5,497 bases of DNA from Myxococcales bacterium (GTDB lineage Bacteria > Myxococcota_A > Polyangia > Polyangiales > Houyiibacteriaceae): positions 2,360,746-2,366,242 of the forward strand of contig CP070650.1 of NCBI GenBank assembly GCA_020354595.1, given 5' to 3'. How positions within the stretch are numbered: position 1 is the first letter of the stretch; the number at the start of each line of letters is the position of its first letter. A model generated the notes under the pieces. That model worked only from the letters and a program-made list of their open reading frames with translations. It was not told the origin of the DNA and did not search any database. A program made the translations under genes and the position numbers. Positions 1-5,497 of the stretch are shown here, one piece after another.

Positions 1-833
1 GCGACGTCTTGGAAGTAACCTTCCTGCAGCGCGTCGATCCACATCTCGCCGAGCGTACGCCCGAGCTTTGTCTCGTAGTCGACGCCCTTCACGAGCAGGC
101 CCATACGTAGCTCTAGATTGCTCTCGTCGATGGGGGTGTGTGCGTTCAAAATGACCGTCGGAAACTCGGCCTCCATGTGGCTGAACTGAATCGCCGGGCC
201 GTAGTAGGTCGCGACGGTGCGTTGCTTGGTGAGGCGCCCCCTCTTGTCATATCCCGTGGTGCGTGTGCTCTGTGTCGCGGTCGGGCCTTCGAACGTCGCC
301 TCGAAGCTGAGAACTTGATTGCCGTGAACATTGGGAAAGTGCGCGACGTCGGCCACGTTCTCGACGACCTCCCGCGGGTGCGTCTTGATTCGCGCCGTGC
401 GGTGCATCCATGGCGTCCAACCCTCCGCACCATATTGTTCGACCTTGGGGACGTAATCCTCTGGGGCGCCACCGGCCGGGTCGAACCACATCATGATCGT
501 CCCGTTGCGCTCCAGCGTGGGATGACTTCGAACGCGCGCTTTGGGGGGAACCCGGCTCGCGTACGGGATGTCGGAGCACTTGCCGGCACCGTCGAAGCCC
601 CAGGCGTGAAACGGACACCGAATGACGTCGTCCTCGACTTTGCCGCCGTACCCGAGATGGGCGCCGAGATGCGGGCAATGGGCATGGAACACCCGGGGCT
701 CCCCGGAGCTCGTGCGCCAGATGACGAAGTCTTTTGCGAAGTAGCGCGCGGGCCGGACCTGTTCCGGCTTCAGGTCCTCGCTGAAACCGACCACGAACCA
801 ACCTCTCGGGAACCATCCGGTCATCCCGCGCAT
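1..833 (-). CDS. Rieske [2Fe-2S] oxygenase, KshA-like (C-terminus beyond left edge)
   Basis: The frame is open from the ATG at 833 to the window edge, giving 277 complete residues and no stop, so the gene is 3'-truncated. The Rieske domain shows a perfect cluster motif: C53-x-H55, 17 residues, then C73-x2-H76. The catalytic domain has the mononuclear-iron signature N159-x2-D162-x2-H165-x4-H170. D162 is the likely bridge to the neighbouring Rieske centre, and H165 and H170 are iron ligands. D276, in GYFQD two residues before the edge, is the likely carboxylate ligand. This layout and the N-terminal start at the Rieske domain resemble 3-ketosteroid 9-alpha-hydroxylase oxygenase (KshA) and related Rieske monooxygenases, which take electrons from a separate reductase and hydroxylate hydrophobic rings. 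The start at 833 is favoured by GAGGCGG at 840-846, 6 nt upstream; an in-frame TGA lies further upstream and the next ATG is at 824. The substrate cannot be told from sequence. Confidence 0.93.
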   Translation of the reverse strand, partial: MRGMTGWFPRGWFVVGFSEDLKPEQVRPARYFAKDFVIWRTSSGEPRVFHAHCPHLGAHLGYGGKVEDDVIRCPFHAWGFDGAGKCSDIPYASRVPPKARVRSHPTLERNGTIMMWFDPAGGAPEDYVPKVEQYGAEGWTPWMHRTARIKTHPREVVENVADVAHFPNVHGNQVLSFEATFEGPTATQSTRTTGYDKRGRLTKQRTVATYYGPAIQFSHMEAEFPTVILNAHTPIDESNLELRMGLLVKGVDYETKLGRTLGEMWIDALQEGYFQDV

Positions 834-861
834 GATTGTCCGCCTCGATCCGCTACGTCAA

Positions 862-875
862 CCGTTTCGAAACGG
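862..875. promoter_or_regulatory. Perfect 14-bp palindrome, candidate operator in a divergent promoter region
   Basis: CCGTTTCGAAACGG reads identically on both strands. It lies in the 107-bp gap between the Rieske oxygenase gene (start 833, minus) and the dehydrogenase gene (start 941, plus), so a protein bound here could control both. Size and symmetry suit a dimeric repressor such as a TetR- or MarR-family protein. No regulator gene is in the window, so the binding protein is unknown. I found no convincing -35/-10 pair; TTGAGT at 885-890 is a weak plus-strand -35 possibility. Confidence 0.5.
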
Positions 876-940
876 CATCTCCTATTGAGTTGAGCTAGAG
901 TCAGACCAGCATTACGTCCACGGAGCTTGTAAGGGAACGC

Positions 941-1771
941 ATGACGAAGAAAACAGCATTGGTCACCGGTGCCGGCGGCGGGCTCGGCCACGCGACGGTG
1001 GAGCGCCTCGTCGCCAATGGGTGGAAGGTGTTCGAGTCCGACATCTCGAAGGACATGCTCCGCTCTTCGATGCACGACCCGGACGTCGTCCCGATCGTGA
1101 TGGACGTCACGGACAACGAAAGCATCGCGAGCGCCTACGAAGTGGTCGCGAGCCAAACCGATCGACTCGATGGCATCGTCAACTTCGCGGGCGTCATGGG
1201 AGTCGGATCGCTGACCGACATCCCGGAAGATCGGCTCGCGCGAATCCTCGACATCAACGTGATGGGCACGTACCGCGTCAACAAAAAGTTCCTTCCACTG
1301 GTCGAGGCGGCCAAAGGACGGATCGTCAATCTGAGCTCCGAGACGGGCTGGCAAAGCGCCGCACCCTTCAATGGCCCGTACGCGATGAGCAAGCACGCCA
1401 TCGAGGCGTATTCGACCGCCCTACGGCGCGAGCTCGCATTGCTCGGCATCAAGGTGATCACCATCCAGCCCGGCGCGTTCCGCACCGATATGGTCGCAGG
1501 CATCGAACGCGCCTTCACCGCCGCGGAGGCCGAGACGCCGAAGTTCGCCCCCGTGCTCCGCAAGCTCAAGTCCTTGGCCGGCAAAGAGATCGAGTCGGCC
1601 CGCGACCCCGACATCCTCGCGCAGGTCATCGAGCAGGCCCTCACGCTCAAGAGGCCGAAGCCGGTCTACTCGGTGAAGCCGGACAAGCTGAGGTCAGCGA
1701 TCGAAGCGCTGCCGCTCCGAGCGACCGACCGCCTGTACATCGCCGTGTTGAAGCGCGCCAAAAAGGGCTGA
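941..1771 (+). CDS. Classical short-chain dehydrogenase/reductase (SDR)
   Basis: This 276-residue protein is a complete classical SDR, an NAD(P)-dependent alcohol/ketone oxidoreductase of the cytoplasm. The Rossmann nucleotide-binding motif TGAGGGLG spans residues 9-16. D34 at the end of the second beta strand suggests preference for NAD(H). D55-V56 is the adenine-contacting pair, and N81-F-A-G84 is the variant NNAG motif. The catalytic tetrad is intact: N106, S133, Y147 and K151 (YAMSK). The PGAFRTDM stretch after the active site and the basic C-terminal tail (about residues 235-276) recall retinol-dehydrogenase and 11-beta-HSD-like SDRs, which act on bulky hydrophobic alcohols, but the substrate is not determined. 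AAGGGA at 931-936 precedes the ATG by 4 nt and supports this start. It is first in a two-gene operon, with the next start 3 nt after its stop, and is divergent from the Rieske oxygenase. Confidence 0.95.
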   Translation: MTKKTALVTGAGGGLGHATVERLVANGWKVFESDISKDMLRSSMHDPDVVPIVMDVTDNESIASAYEVVASQTDRLDGIVNFAGVMGVGSLTDIPEDRLARILDINVMGTYRVNKKFLPLVEAAKGRIVNLSSETGWQSAAPFNGPYAMSKHAIEAYSTALRRELALLGIKVITIQPGAFRTDMVAGIERAFTAAEAETPKFAPVLRKLKSLAGKEIESARDPDILAQVIEQALTLKRPKPVYSVKPDKLRSAIEALPLRATDRLYIAVLKRAKKG

Positions 1772-1774
1772 CTC

Positions 1775-2272
1775 GTGAGCACGGACGTCGTCAAGATCAA
1801 GCCCAAGCCCGAGGGGCTCGACAAGCCCTACGTCGGGAAGATCATCAAGGTCATGTCCGAGGTGAACACGGCGATCTACCGATGGACGGGCGGCCTGCTT
1901 GGGTCGACCTGGCGCGTCGGGGCGGCATTTCCCTGGGGAATCCCGATCCTCCTGCTGACCACGATCGGCCGCAAGAGCGGCCAGCCGAGAACAGCGCCCT
2001 TGCTGTTCATCGAGGATGGTGACGATGTCATCGTTGTCGCCTCGCATGGCGGCCTGCCGAAAGACCCTCTTTGGTACAAGAACCTTCAGGCCAACCCGGA
2101 TTGCGAGGTGCAGATCAAGCGCCGCAAGATGAGAATGCGGGCGCGCGACGCCGCTCCAGCGGAACGCGAGCGCCTGTGGCCGAAGCTCGTCGGGCACTAC
2201 CCGGACTACGCGAGCTATGCGACCTGGACGGATCGGGTGCTTCCGATCGTGGTCCTCGAGCCCATCGCCTGA
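1775..2272 (+). CDS. F420H2-dependent nitroreductase/quinone reductase family protein (Ddn-like)
   Basis: This 165-residue protein matches the deazaflavin-dependent nitroreductase family (Ddn, DUF385 type). Family hallmarks visible are TTIGRKSGQPRTAPL (residues 62-76), VASHGG (88-93) and P98-LWY-KNLQANP108, which form the split-barrel F420 site. Tyrosines 142, 145 and 148 have the same spacing as the substrate-pocket tyrosines Y130, Y133 and Y136 of mycobacterial Ddn. Known members reduce quinones, nitroaromatics or enones using F420H2; the substrate here is unknown, and some relatives may use other flavins. The start is GTG; AAGGG at 1763-1767, 7 nt upstream inside the dehydrogenase's last codons, fits it. 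The next in-frame ATG (residue 27) would remove the N-terminal segment. It sits 3 nt after the dehydrogenase stop, so the two are surely co-transcribed and probably translationally coupled. Its stop directly abuts that of the convergent TAXI gene. Confidence 0.9.
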   Translation: MSTDVVKIKPKPEGLDKPYVGKIIKVMSEVNTAIYRWTGGLLGSTWRVGAAFPWGIPILLLTTIGRKSGQPRTAPLLFIEDGDDVIVVASHGGLPKDPLWYKNLQANPDCEVQIKRRKMRMRARDAAPAERERLWPKLVGHYPDYASYATWTDRVLPIVVLEPIA

Positions 2273-3562
2273 CTACCATCCACGTTCGAGACGCTCGCGC
2301 ATGTCGTGAATCGATTGCCGAAACTCGAGGTACGCCGGCAGATGGAGCGCCGGCACGTGTAGCTTGGCGCTCTCGGCCTCGATGGCGGTGAGCTCGGCGA
2401 GGCACTCCTGCAGCCCGTGGCTTGGCGCCTTCTCGATCAAGACGAGCCGCTTGTAAAACCTCAGCAGATCGAGCTTGATCTTCCATTCGAGATAGACTGG
2501 GATGCCTTTGAAGACGGTCGACAAGACTACGAAGATGGGCAGGCCGTAGATGATGAGCTGATCGATCAGGCTCGCGACCCAGAACGGAAGGTACTTCCGA
2601 AAGCCGCTGGGTCCCTTCTCGTAGTAGCGAATGGCTTCCGGGCTCATTGGAAGCGACGCGTAGTCCTCGCTCGGAAACTCGCCTCGCTTTGAAAGGAGGG
2701 TCGCGGACCGGTGGAGGCTCGCCGCGGCGTCGAGAAACAAATCGACCAAGGCGGGGTGCAGCGACTCGTCCGCAACCAGGTTGATCGCGGGCGCCATGAC
2801 CCGGACGTCCTGCCGCGGGATCATCTCTCCTAGATCGAACAGCCCCTCGGGAATGAAGAGGTTACCGAGATCTGGGTGTGTCCGCGCAAAAACGTCGGCG
2901 TGCTTGGCAGAAACCGGATAGACATCGCTTTCGCCGAGTAACCGCCGCACGGCCGCGCCGGTCGATGCGCTGGCAAAGAAGGCCGCGTCGATACGTCCGG
3001 CGAGCAAGGCGTCGGCGGCTTCGTCCTGAGTCAGATGACTGAAGTCGGCACCGTCCGGGGGACGATCGACTCCGTATGCATCGAGCAGCACGAGAACGGC
3101 GGCGCGCGCATCACTTTCGGGCTGGCCCCAATAGACGCGCTTTCCGGGCAAGTCGGGAATCTCGTCGACGCCAGACTCTTTGCGAGCGATCAGCCAAATT
3201 GGCTCGTAGTAGAGGCTCCCGAGCGAGCGGAGGCTCTCCGGCACTTCGCCCCGCGCAATCGTGCGCTCGACTCCGGACTGGAGAAACCCCACCGTCGGCG
3301 CCTTCGTCGCTAAACGAGCAAGAATCTCGCCCGAGCCCGCTGTCGCAACCACGTTGCTCCGCACGCCATGTTTTTCGACGAAATCCGCGTAGCGCTTGGC
3401 CCACGTGTACGAGCGGCTGCCTTCGATGCCGGAGAGAATCGTGACGCTCTTCGGCACCCCCGGACGCAGCCAACCCATCAGCAGGATCAAGAGAACCAAC
3501 GAGACCAGCGAAACGATCGCGATGATCCACTTGGTTCGAGACGCGAGCTTCACCGGAGTCAC
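2273..3562 (-). CDS. TAXI-family TRAP transporter solute receptor with N- and C-terminal membrane anchors
   Basis: The 429-residue product has a periplasmic-binding-protein core of the TAXI type. TILSGIEGSRSYTWAKRYA (41-59), the TAGSGEILARL stretch (74-84) and VGFLQSGV (91-98) match the family's conserved ligand-lobe segments. Instead of a cleavable signal it has an uncleaved-looking hydrophobic segment at about 12-32. A second membrane helix lies at about 328-351, after the YLPFWVASLIDQL stretch. It is followed by a basic, helical, probably cytoplasmic tail of about 75 residues. I recall TAXI proteins with this extension in proteobacteria, but know of no established function. No TRAP membrane subunits (DctQ/DctM) lie in the window, so it is an orphan here. 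The start is GTG at 3562 with an in-frame stop just upstream and no good Shine-Dalgarno; GTG at 3553 is the alternative. An ATG-TGA start-stop pair (3564-3559) overlaps the GTG. Confidence 0.85.
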   Translation of the reverse strand: MTPVKLASRTKWIIAIVSLVSLVLLILLMGWLRPGVPKSVTILSGIEGSRSYTWAKRYADFVEKHGVRSNVVATAGSGEILARLATKAPTVGFLQSGVERTIARGEVPESLRSLGSLYYEPIWLIARKESGVDEIPDLPGKRVYWGQPESDARAAVLVLLDAYGVDRPPDGADFSHLTQDEAADALLAGRIDAAFFASASTGAAVRRLLGESDVYPVSAKHADVFARTHPDLGNLFIPEGLFDLGEMIPRQDVRVMAPAINLVADESLHPALVDLFLDAAASLHRSATLLSKRGEFPSEDYASLPMSPEAIRYYEKGPSGFRKYLPFWVASLIDQLIIYGLPIFVVLSTVFKGIPVYLEWKIKLDLLRFYKRLVLIEKAPSHGLQECLAELTAIEAESAKLHVPALHLPAYLEFRQSIHDMRERLERGW

Positions 3563-3639
3563 ATCTCAGCCCGGCAGACCCTTGTCAAGACGTCCTCGGC
3601 CGCGATTTTGTAGGAGCGCCGGATCGCAATGCGAGTACT
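3563..3639. promoter_or_regulatory. Divergent intergenic region between TAXI receptor and FadL-like genes
   Basis: These 77 bp must carry the start signals for both flanking genes. CTTGTCAAG at 3581-3589 is an interrupted palindrome. Its plus-strand TTGTCA (3582-3587) is one base from the sigma-70 -35 consensus and is followed 16 nt later by GATTTT (3604-3609), a poor -10 for the FadL-like gene. The minus-strand reading, TTGACA, is a perfect -35 box but would place its -10 on the TAXI start codon, so it is probably coincidental. The promoter assignment is tentative. Confidence 0.3.
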
Positions 3640-4968
3640 ATGCGCTCGATGAAGCGCGTCGCTGGGGTCTTGCTCGCCTCACTCCTAGCTGTCTCGGCAA
3701 CCGCAAAGGCGGGAAACAGCGAAGACGTCGTTGCCGGCAGCGACGTCGCACTCACCGGGGGCGCGGTCGTCGCGAACGTGCACACGGGCGGGGCCATGTG
3801 GTTCAACCCCGCAGGGGTCGCGCGACTCGACGCCCGATCCGTCGACCTGACCGGTGCTGTGCTCAGCTACAACGTCATTAGCGCCCCCGGCGCCCTCTCG
3901 CTCGAGACCGGCGAGCAGAGCGAGGGCGACTTCTCGGCCGTTCAAGCGATTCCACGCGCGCTCACCTTCGTGGCGTCGCCGAAGCCGGCCTTGCGCTGGG
4001 GCGTTGGGTTCTTCTTCTCGCGATCGCTTTCGCGATTCATCCAGGATTCCGTCACGACTCAGGCCCCCGCGGTCGAACCCTCGGAGTTCTACGCGACGAC
4101 GGACGAGACGCGTTCGCTCTATCACTTGAGCTCGGCATTGGCTTGGAAGAAGAGCGAGAAGTTCCTCTTGGGCGGCGGATTCGACATCGTTATCGCGACG
4201 CAGCGACTCACCGAAATCGTCTCCGGCGCATTCCTCGGAGGAGCGGGCGGCACCTTCAACAGGAGCCTCAACAAGGCGGTCTCCGGAGGTGGCCTTCAGA
4301 TCAAAGGCGGGCTCCAATGGGCACCCATCCCGCAGGTACGCGTTGGATGGATGGCTGCGACGCCAAGCTACCTGGTGTACCTGAACGAGGAGCGCACCGA
4401 GACGCAGCAGCTCGCGCCTCCGAGTGGGACTCCACAGTTTGCCGGCAACCAAATCGACGACCTACGCGGAACGTGGACGGGGGTCGAGCAGGGCCTCACG
4501 CGACTCGGCTCGGCCTATCTAGGCAAATGGGGTTGGATCGAGCTCGACCTCATCGTTGCTTTTCCGCTGAAGAGCCCGGAGGTGGACATCAATTGGCACG
4601 CGACCGCCAACGTGAAACTTGGCAGCATCATCTATCTGACGGACCGACTGAAGCTCGGTGCCGGGTTCTTCACCGACTTCAGTCCCGAGTACGCGCCCGA
4701 TCGGTTCGGCGAAAGCGAGATTAACTTCTACGGATTTACAGTGGGGATCGACTTCGCGAACCGCGAACGTCCACCAGAGCGAGGTGAAGATGGCTTCTAT
4801 TTCGCATTTGCCGTGGCGCTCCGATACTCGCACGGCGCCGGGACGCTCGCTGGGCTCTTGTTGCCGGCCACGTTCCCGGACCCGCCCGCGCAGCCGGGCA
4901 CCGTCAACCCCGTGAACGTCACCGTCAACGAGTTTGGCATCAACCTGGCCGTGAAGGCCGCGTTCTAA
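3640..4968 (+). CDS. FadL/OmpP1-like outer-membrane beta-barrel transport protein
   Basis: The 442-residue product begins with a Sec signal peptide: basic MRSMKR, a hydrophobic core at 7-21, and an A22-K-A24 cleavage site before G25. The mature N-terminus carries the FadL-family hallmark WFNPAGVARL at residues 54-63 (NPAGLARL in relatives), after a Gly-rich segment corresponding to the FadL plug region. The rest alternates amphipathic strands with polar loops and ends in phenylalanine (KAAF), the usual beta-barrel assembly signal. Length is normal for FadL (about 440). Family members pass hydrophobic compounds such as long-chain fatty acids, toluene or other hydrocarbons across the outer membrane. 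Similarity is clear at the hallmark but too weak to name the substrate. ATG 3640 and in-frame ATG 3649 are both possible starts; neither has a strong ribosome-binding site, and both give a working signal peptide. Its TAA overlaps the ferredoxin stop. Confidence 0.8.
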   Translation: MRSMKRVAGVLLASLLAVSATAKAGNSEDVVAGSDVALTGGAVVANVHTGGAMWFNPAGVARLDARSVDLTGAVLSYNVISAPGALSLETGEQSEGDFSAVQAIPRALTFVASPKPALRWGVGFFFSRSLSRFIQDSVTTQAPAVEPSEFYATTDETRSLYHLSSALAWKKSEKFLLGGGFDIVIATQRLTEIVSGAFLGGAGGTFNRSLNKAVSGGGLQIKGGLQWAPIPQVRVGWMAATPSYLVYLNEERTETQQLAPPSGTPQFAGNQIDDLRGTWTGVEQGLTRLGSAYLGKWGWIELDLIVAFPLKSPEVDINWHATANVKLGSIIYLTDRLKLGAGFFTDFSPEYAPDRFGESEINFYGFTVGIDFANRERPPERGEDGFYFAFAVALRYSHGAGTLAGLLLPATFPDPPAQPGTVNPVNVTVNEFGINLAVKAAF

Positions 4969-4975
4969 TCTTCAC
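4951..4975. terminator. Weak inverted repeat spanning the convergent stop codons
   Basis: GTGAAG (4951-4956) and CTTCAC (4970-4975) form a perfect 6-bp stem around a 13-nt loop that contains both overlapping stop codons. It could pause or end transcription from either side, but the stem is short, the loop is large and no T-tract follows on either strand. It is a speculative call. Confidence 0.2.
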
Positions 4976-5273
4976 ACACCTTGAGAGTCACCTGCGTCGG
5001 GCCACTGTTGACCAGCTTCGCCTGACAACAGAGTCGCACCTTGTCCGGCGTGTCTCCGAAAATGTCGAGCACCTCCAGCTCGAACTCATCGGCAGTCGAG
5101 AGCGCGTCACCGCCTTCCACCACTTCAACCCTGCACGTTCCGCACGTGGCGGCACGGCAGGAGTAAGGCACCTCCGCCGCGGGGTTCGCGTCGGTGATGT
5201 CCATGATCGCCTCGCCAGGTTGGGCGTCGATCTCGAAACCCGAGGGCTCGAAACGTACTCGGATGCTGCTCAT
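4965..5273 (-). CDS. [2Fe-2S] ferredoxin, plant-type
   Basis: This complete 102-residue soluble electron carrier has the plant-type [2Fe-2S] ligand pattern C39-x4-C44-x2-C47 in the sequence YSCRAATCGTC, with the fourth ligand near residue 82-83 in RLCCQAK. By alignment with the usual RLACQ, C83 is the ligand and C82 is an extra neighbouring cysteine. The protein is acidic, as expected for docking to a redox partner. The ATG overlaps the stop of the upstream P450 gene as ATGA (5273-5270), indicating one operon, translational coupling and a role as electron donor to that P450. It might also serve the Rieske oxygenase nearby; no ferredoxin reductase is in the window. The spacing differs from adrenodoxin-type P450 ferredoxins, which have five residues between the first two cysteines. 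TTAGGG lies only 1 nt before the ATG, so initiation probably relies on coupling. Confidence 0.93.
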   Translation of the reverse strand: MSSIRVRFEPSGFEIDAQPGEAIMDITDANPAAEVPYSCRAATCGTCRVEVVEGGDALSTADEFELEVLDIFGDTPDKVRLCCQAKLVNSGPTQVTLKVCED

Positions 5274-5497
5274 GCCCTAATCTGGATAGGAATCTTCGTG
5301 AAGCCCCGCGTGAACGCCGAATGCCGACGCTCGGCGGCGTTCCAATCGATCTCGAAATTGTCGCCGATGCGCGACCCCATCTCCTCGAAATAGATGCGAA
5401 TCATCATCCGCGCCACGTGCGCGCCGATGCAGAAGTGGGGACCTTGCGCAAAGGACAAATGCCTGTCGATCTCGCGGCGGATGTTGAGCTCGTCCGC
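5270..5497 (-). CDS. Cytochrome P450, C-terminal fragment (N-terminus beyond right edge)
   Basis: Only the last 75 residues are present; the frame is open to the right edge, so the gene starts outside the window. The haem-binding loop is complete and canonical: FAQGPHFCIGAHVAR, fitting the F-x-x-G-x-H-x-C-x-G-x-x-x-A-R pattern, with C23 of the fragment (codon at 5431-5429) as the axial thiolate ligand. The L-helix and the final beta region ending KIPIQIRA follow normally. It is a soluble bacterial class P450 monooxygenase that needs two electrons per turnover from a ferredoxin, which is the next gene. The CYP family and substrate cannot be judged from this piece. A TTG codon at 5458 is not the start, because conserved P450 sequence continues upstream of it (residues ADELNIRREIDRH). 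Confidence 0.97.
   Translation of the reverse strand, partial: ADELNIRREIDRHLSFAQGPHFCIGAHVARMMIRIYFEEMGSRIGDNFEIDWNAAERRHSAFTRGFTKIPIQIRA

Noticed and set aside
876..878. Upstream ATG (minus strand) as an alternative start of the Rieske oxygenase
   Set aside because: It is in the same frame but meets a TGA after six codons, before the start at 833.
138..893. Plus-strand open frame of 251 codons
   Set aside because: It lies opposite the Rieske gene, has no recognisable domain, and the minus-strand frame carries complete iron-site motifs.
821..1396. Minus-strand open frame of 191 codons covering the intergenic gap and the first half of the dehydrogenase
   Set aside because: It overlaps a certain SDR gene and the divergent promoter region; its composition (rich in D, R, V, H) is typical of an antisense frame in G+C-rich DNA.
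1021..2022. Plus-strand open frame of 333 codons
   Set aside because: It is a +1/+2 shadow running through two well-supported genes; Arg/His/Gly-rich with no family resemblance.
3583..3588. Perfect TTGACA (minus strand) as the -35 box of the TAXI gene
   Set aside because: A 17-nt spacer would put the -10 element over the GTG start codon, and the sequence there (GATGTG) does not resemble a -10 box.
3685..4452. Minus-strand open frame of 255 codons
   Set aside because: It is antisense to the FadL-like gene, which has a signal peptide, the NPAG hallmark and a terminal Phe; the antisense product has none of these.
5270..5458. A short independent 62-residue gene starting at TTG 5458
   Set aside because: The same frame continues to the window edge with P450 sequence, so it is the tail of a longer gene.
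1..5497. tRNA/rRNA genes, CRISPR repeats, insertion sequences or long direct repeats
   Set aside because: None seen; coding sequence fills the window except gaps of 107, 77 and 3 bp, and no repeated units or transposase motifs were found by eye.

Overview
This is a gene-dense, G+C-rich bacterial window with seven protein genes, five complete and two cut by the window edges. There are no RNA genes, insertion sequences or CRISPR arrays. The host looks Gram-negative: one gene encodes an outer-membrane beta-barrel of the FadL/OmpP1 type with a signal peptide and a terminal phenylalanine. It also carries a Ddn-type F420-dependent reductase, which is uncommon in Gram-negatives. Together these fit an uncultured deltaproteobacterial-type lineage (Myxococcota, Binatota or similar). 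The taxonomic call is inference.

Layout from left to right. On the minus strand, positions 1-833 hold the N-terminal part of a Rieske non-haem iron oxygenase resembling the KshA (3-ketosteroid 9-alpha-hydroxylase) group; its C-terminus lies beyond the left edge. A 107-bp divergent gap (834-940) contains a perfect 14-bp palindrome, a good operator candidate. On the plus strand follows a tight two-gene operon: a classical short-chain dehydrogenase (941-1771) and, 3 nt later, a Ddn-like F420H2-dependent reductase (1775-2272). Its stop codon directly abuts the stop of a convergent minus-strand gene (2273-3562). That gene encodes a TAXI-family TRAP solute receptor with a membrane anchor near each end and no transporter subunits beside it. 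A 77-bp divergent gap separates it from the FadL-like outer-membrane protein (3640-4968, plus). The stop codon of that gene overlaps the stop of a minus-strand [2Fe-2S] ferredoxin (4965-5273). The ferredoxin is translationally coupled by an ATGA overlap to the end of a cytochrome P450 gene that enters from the right edge (5270-5497).

Functional reading (inference). Two oxygen-activating enzymes (Rieske oxygenase and P450), an electron-carrier ferredoxin, an alcohol/ketone dehydrogenase, a deazaflavin reductase and a hydrophobic-substrate outer-membrane channel make a plausible set for uptake and oxidation of a hydrophobic compound such as a steroid, terpenoid or other alicyclic or aromatic molecule. 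No gene in the window fixes the substrate. No wholly new system is obvious. The points most worth a second look are the doubly anchored orphan TAXI receptor divergent from the FadL-like porin, the palindromic operator, the F420-type enzyme in an apparent Gram-negative, and the plant-type ferredoxin paired with a P450.
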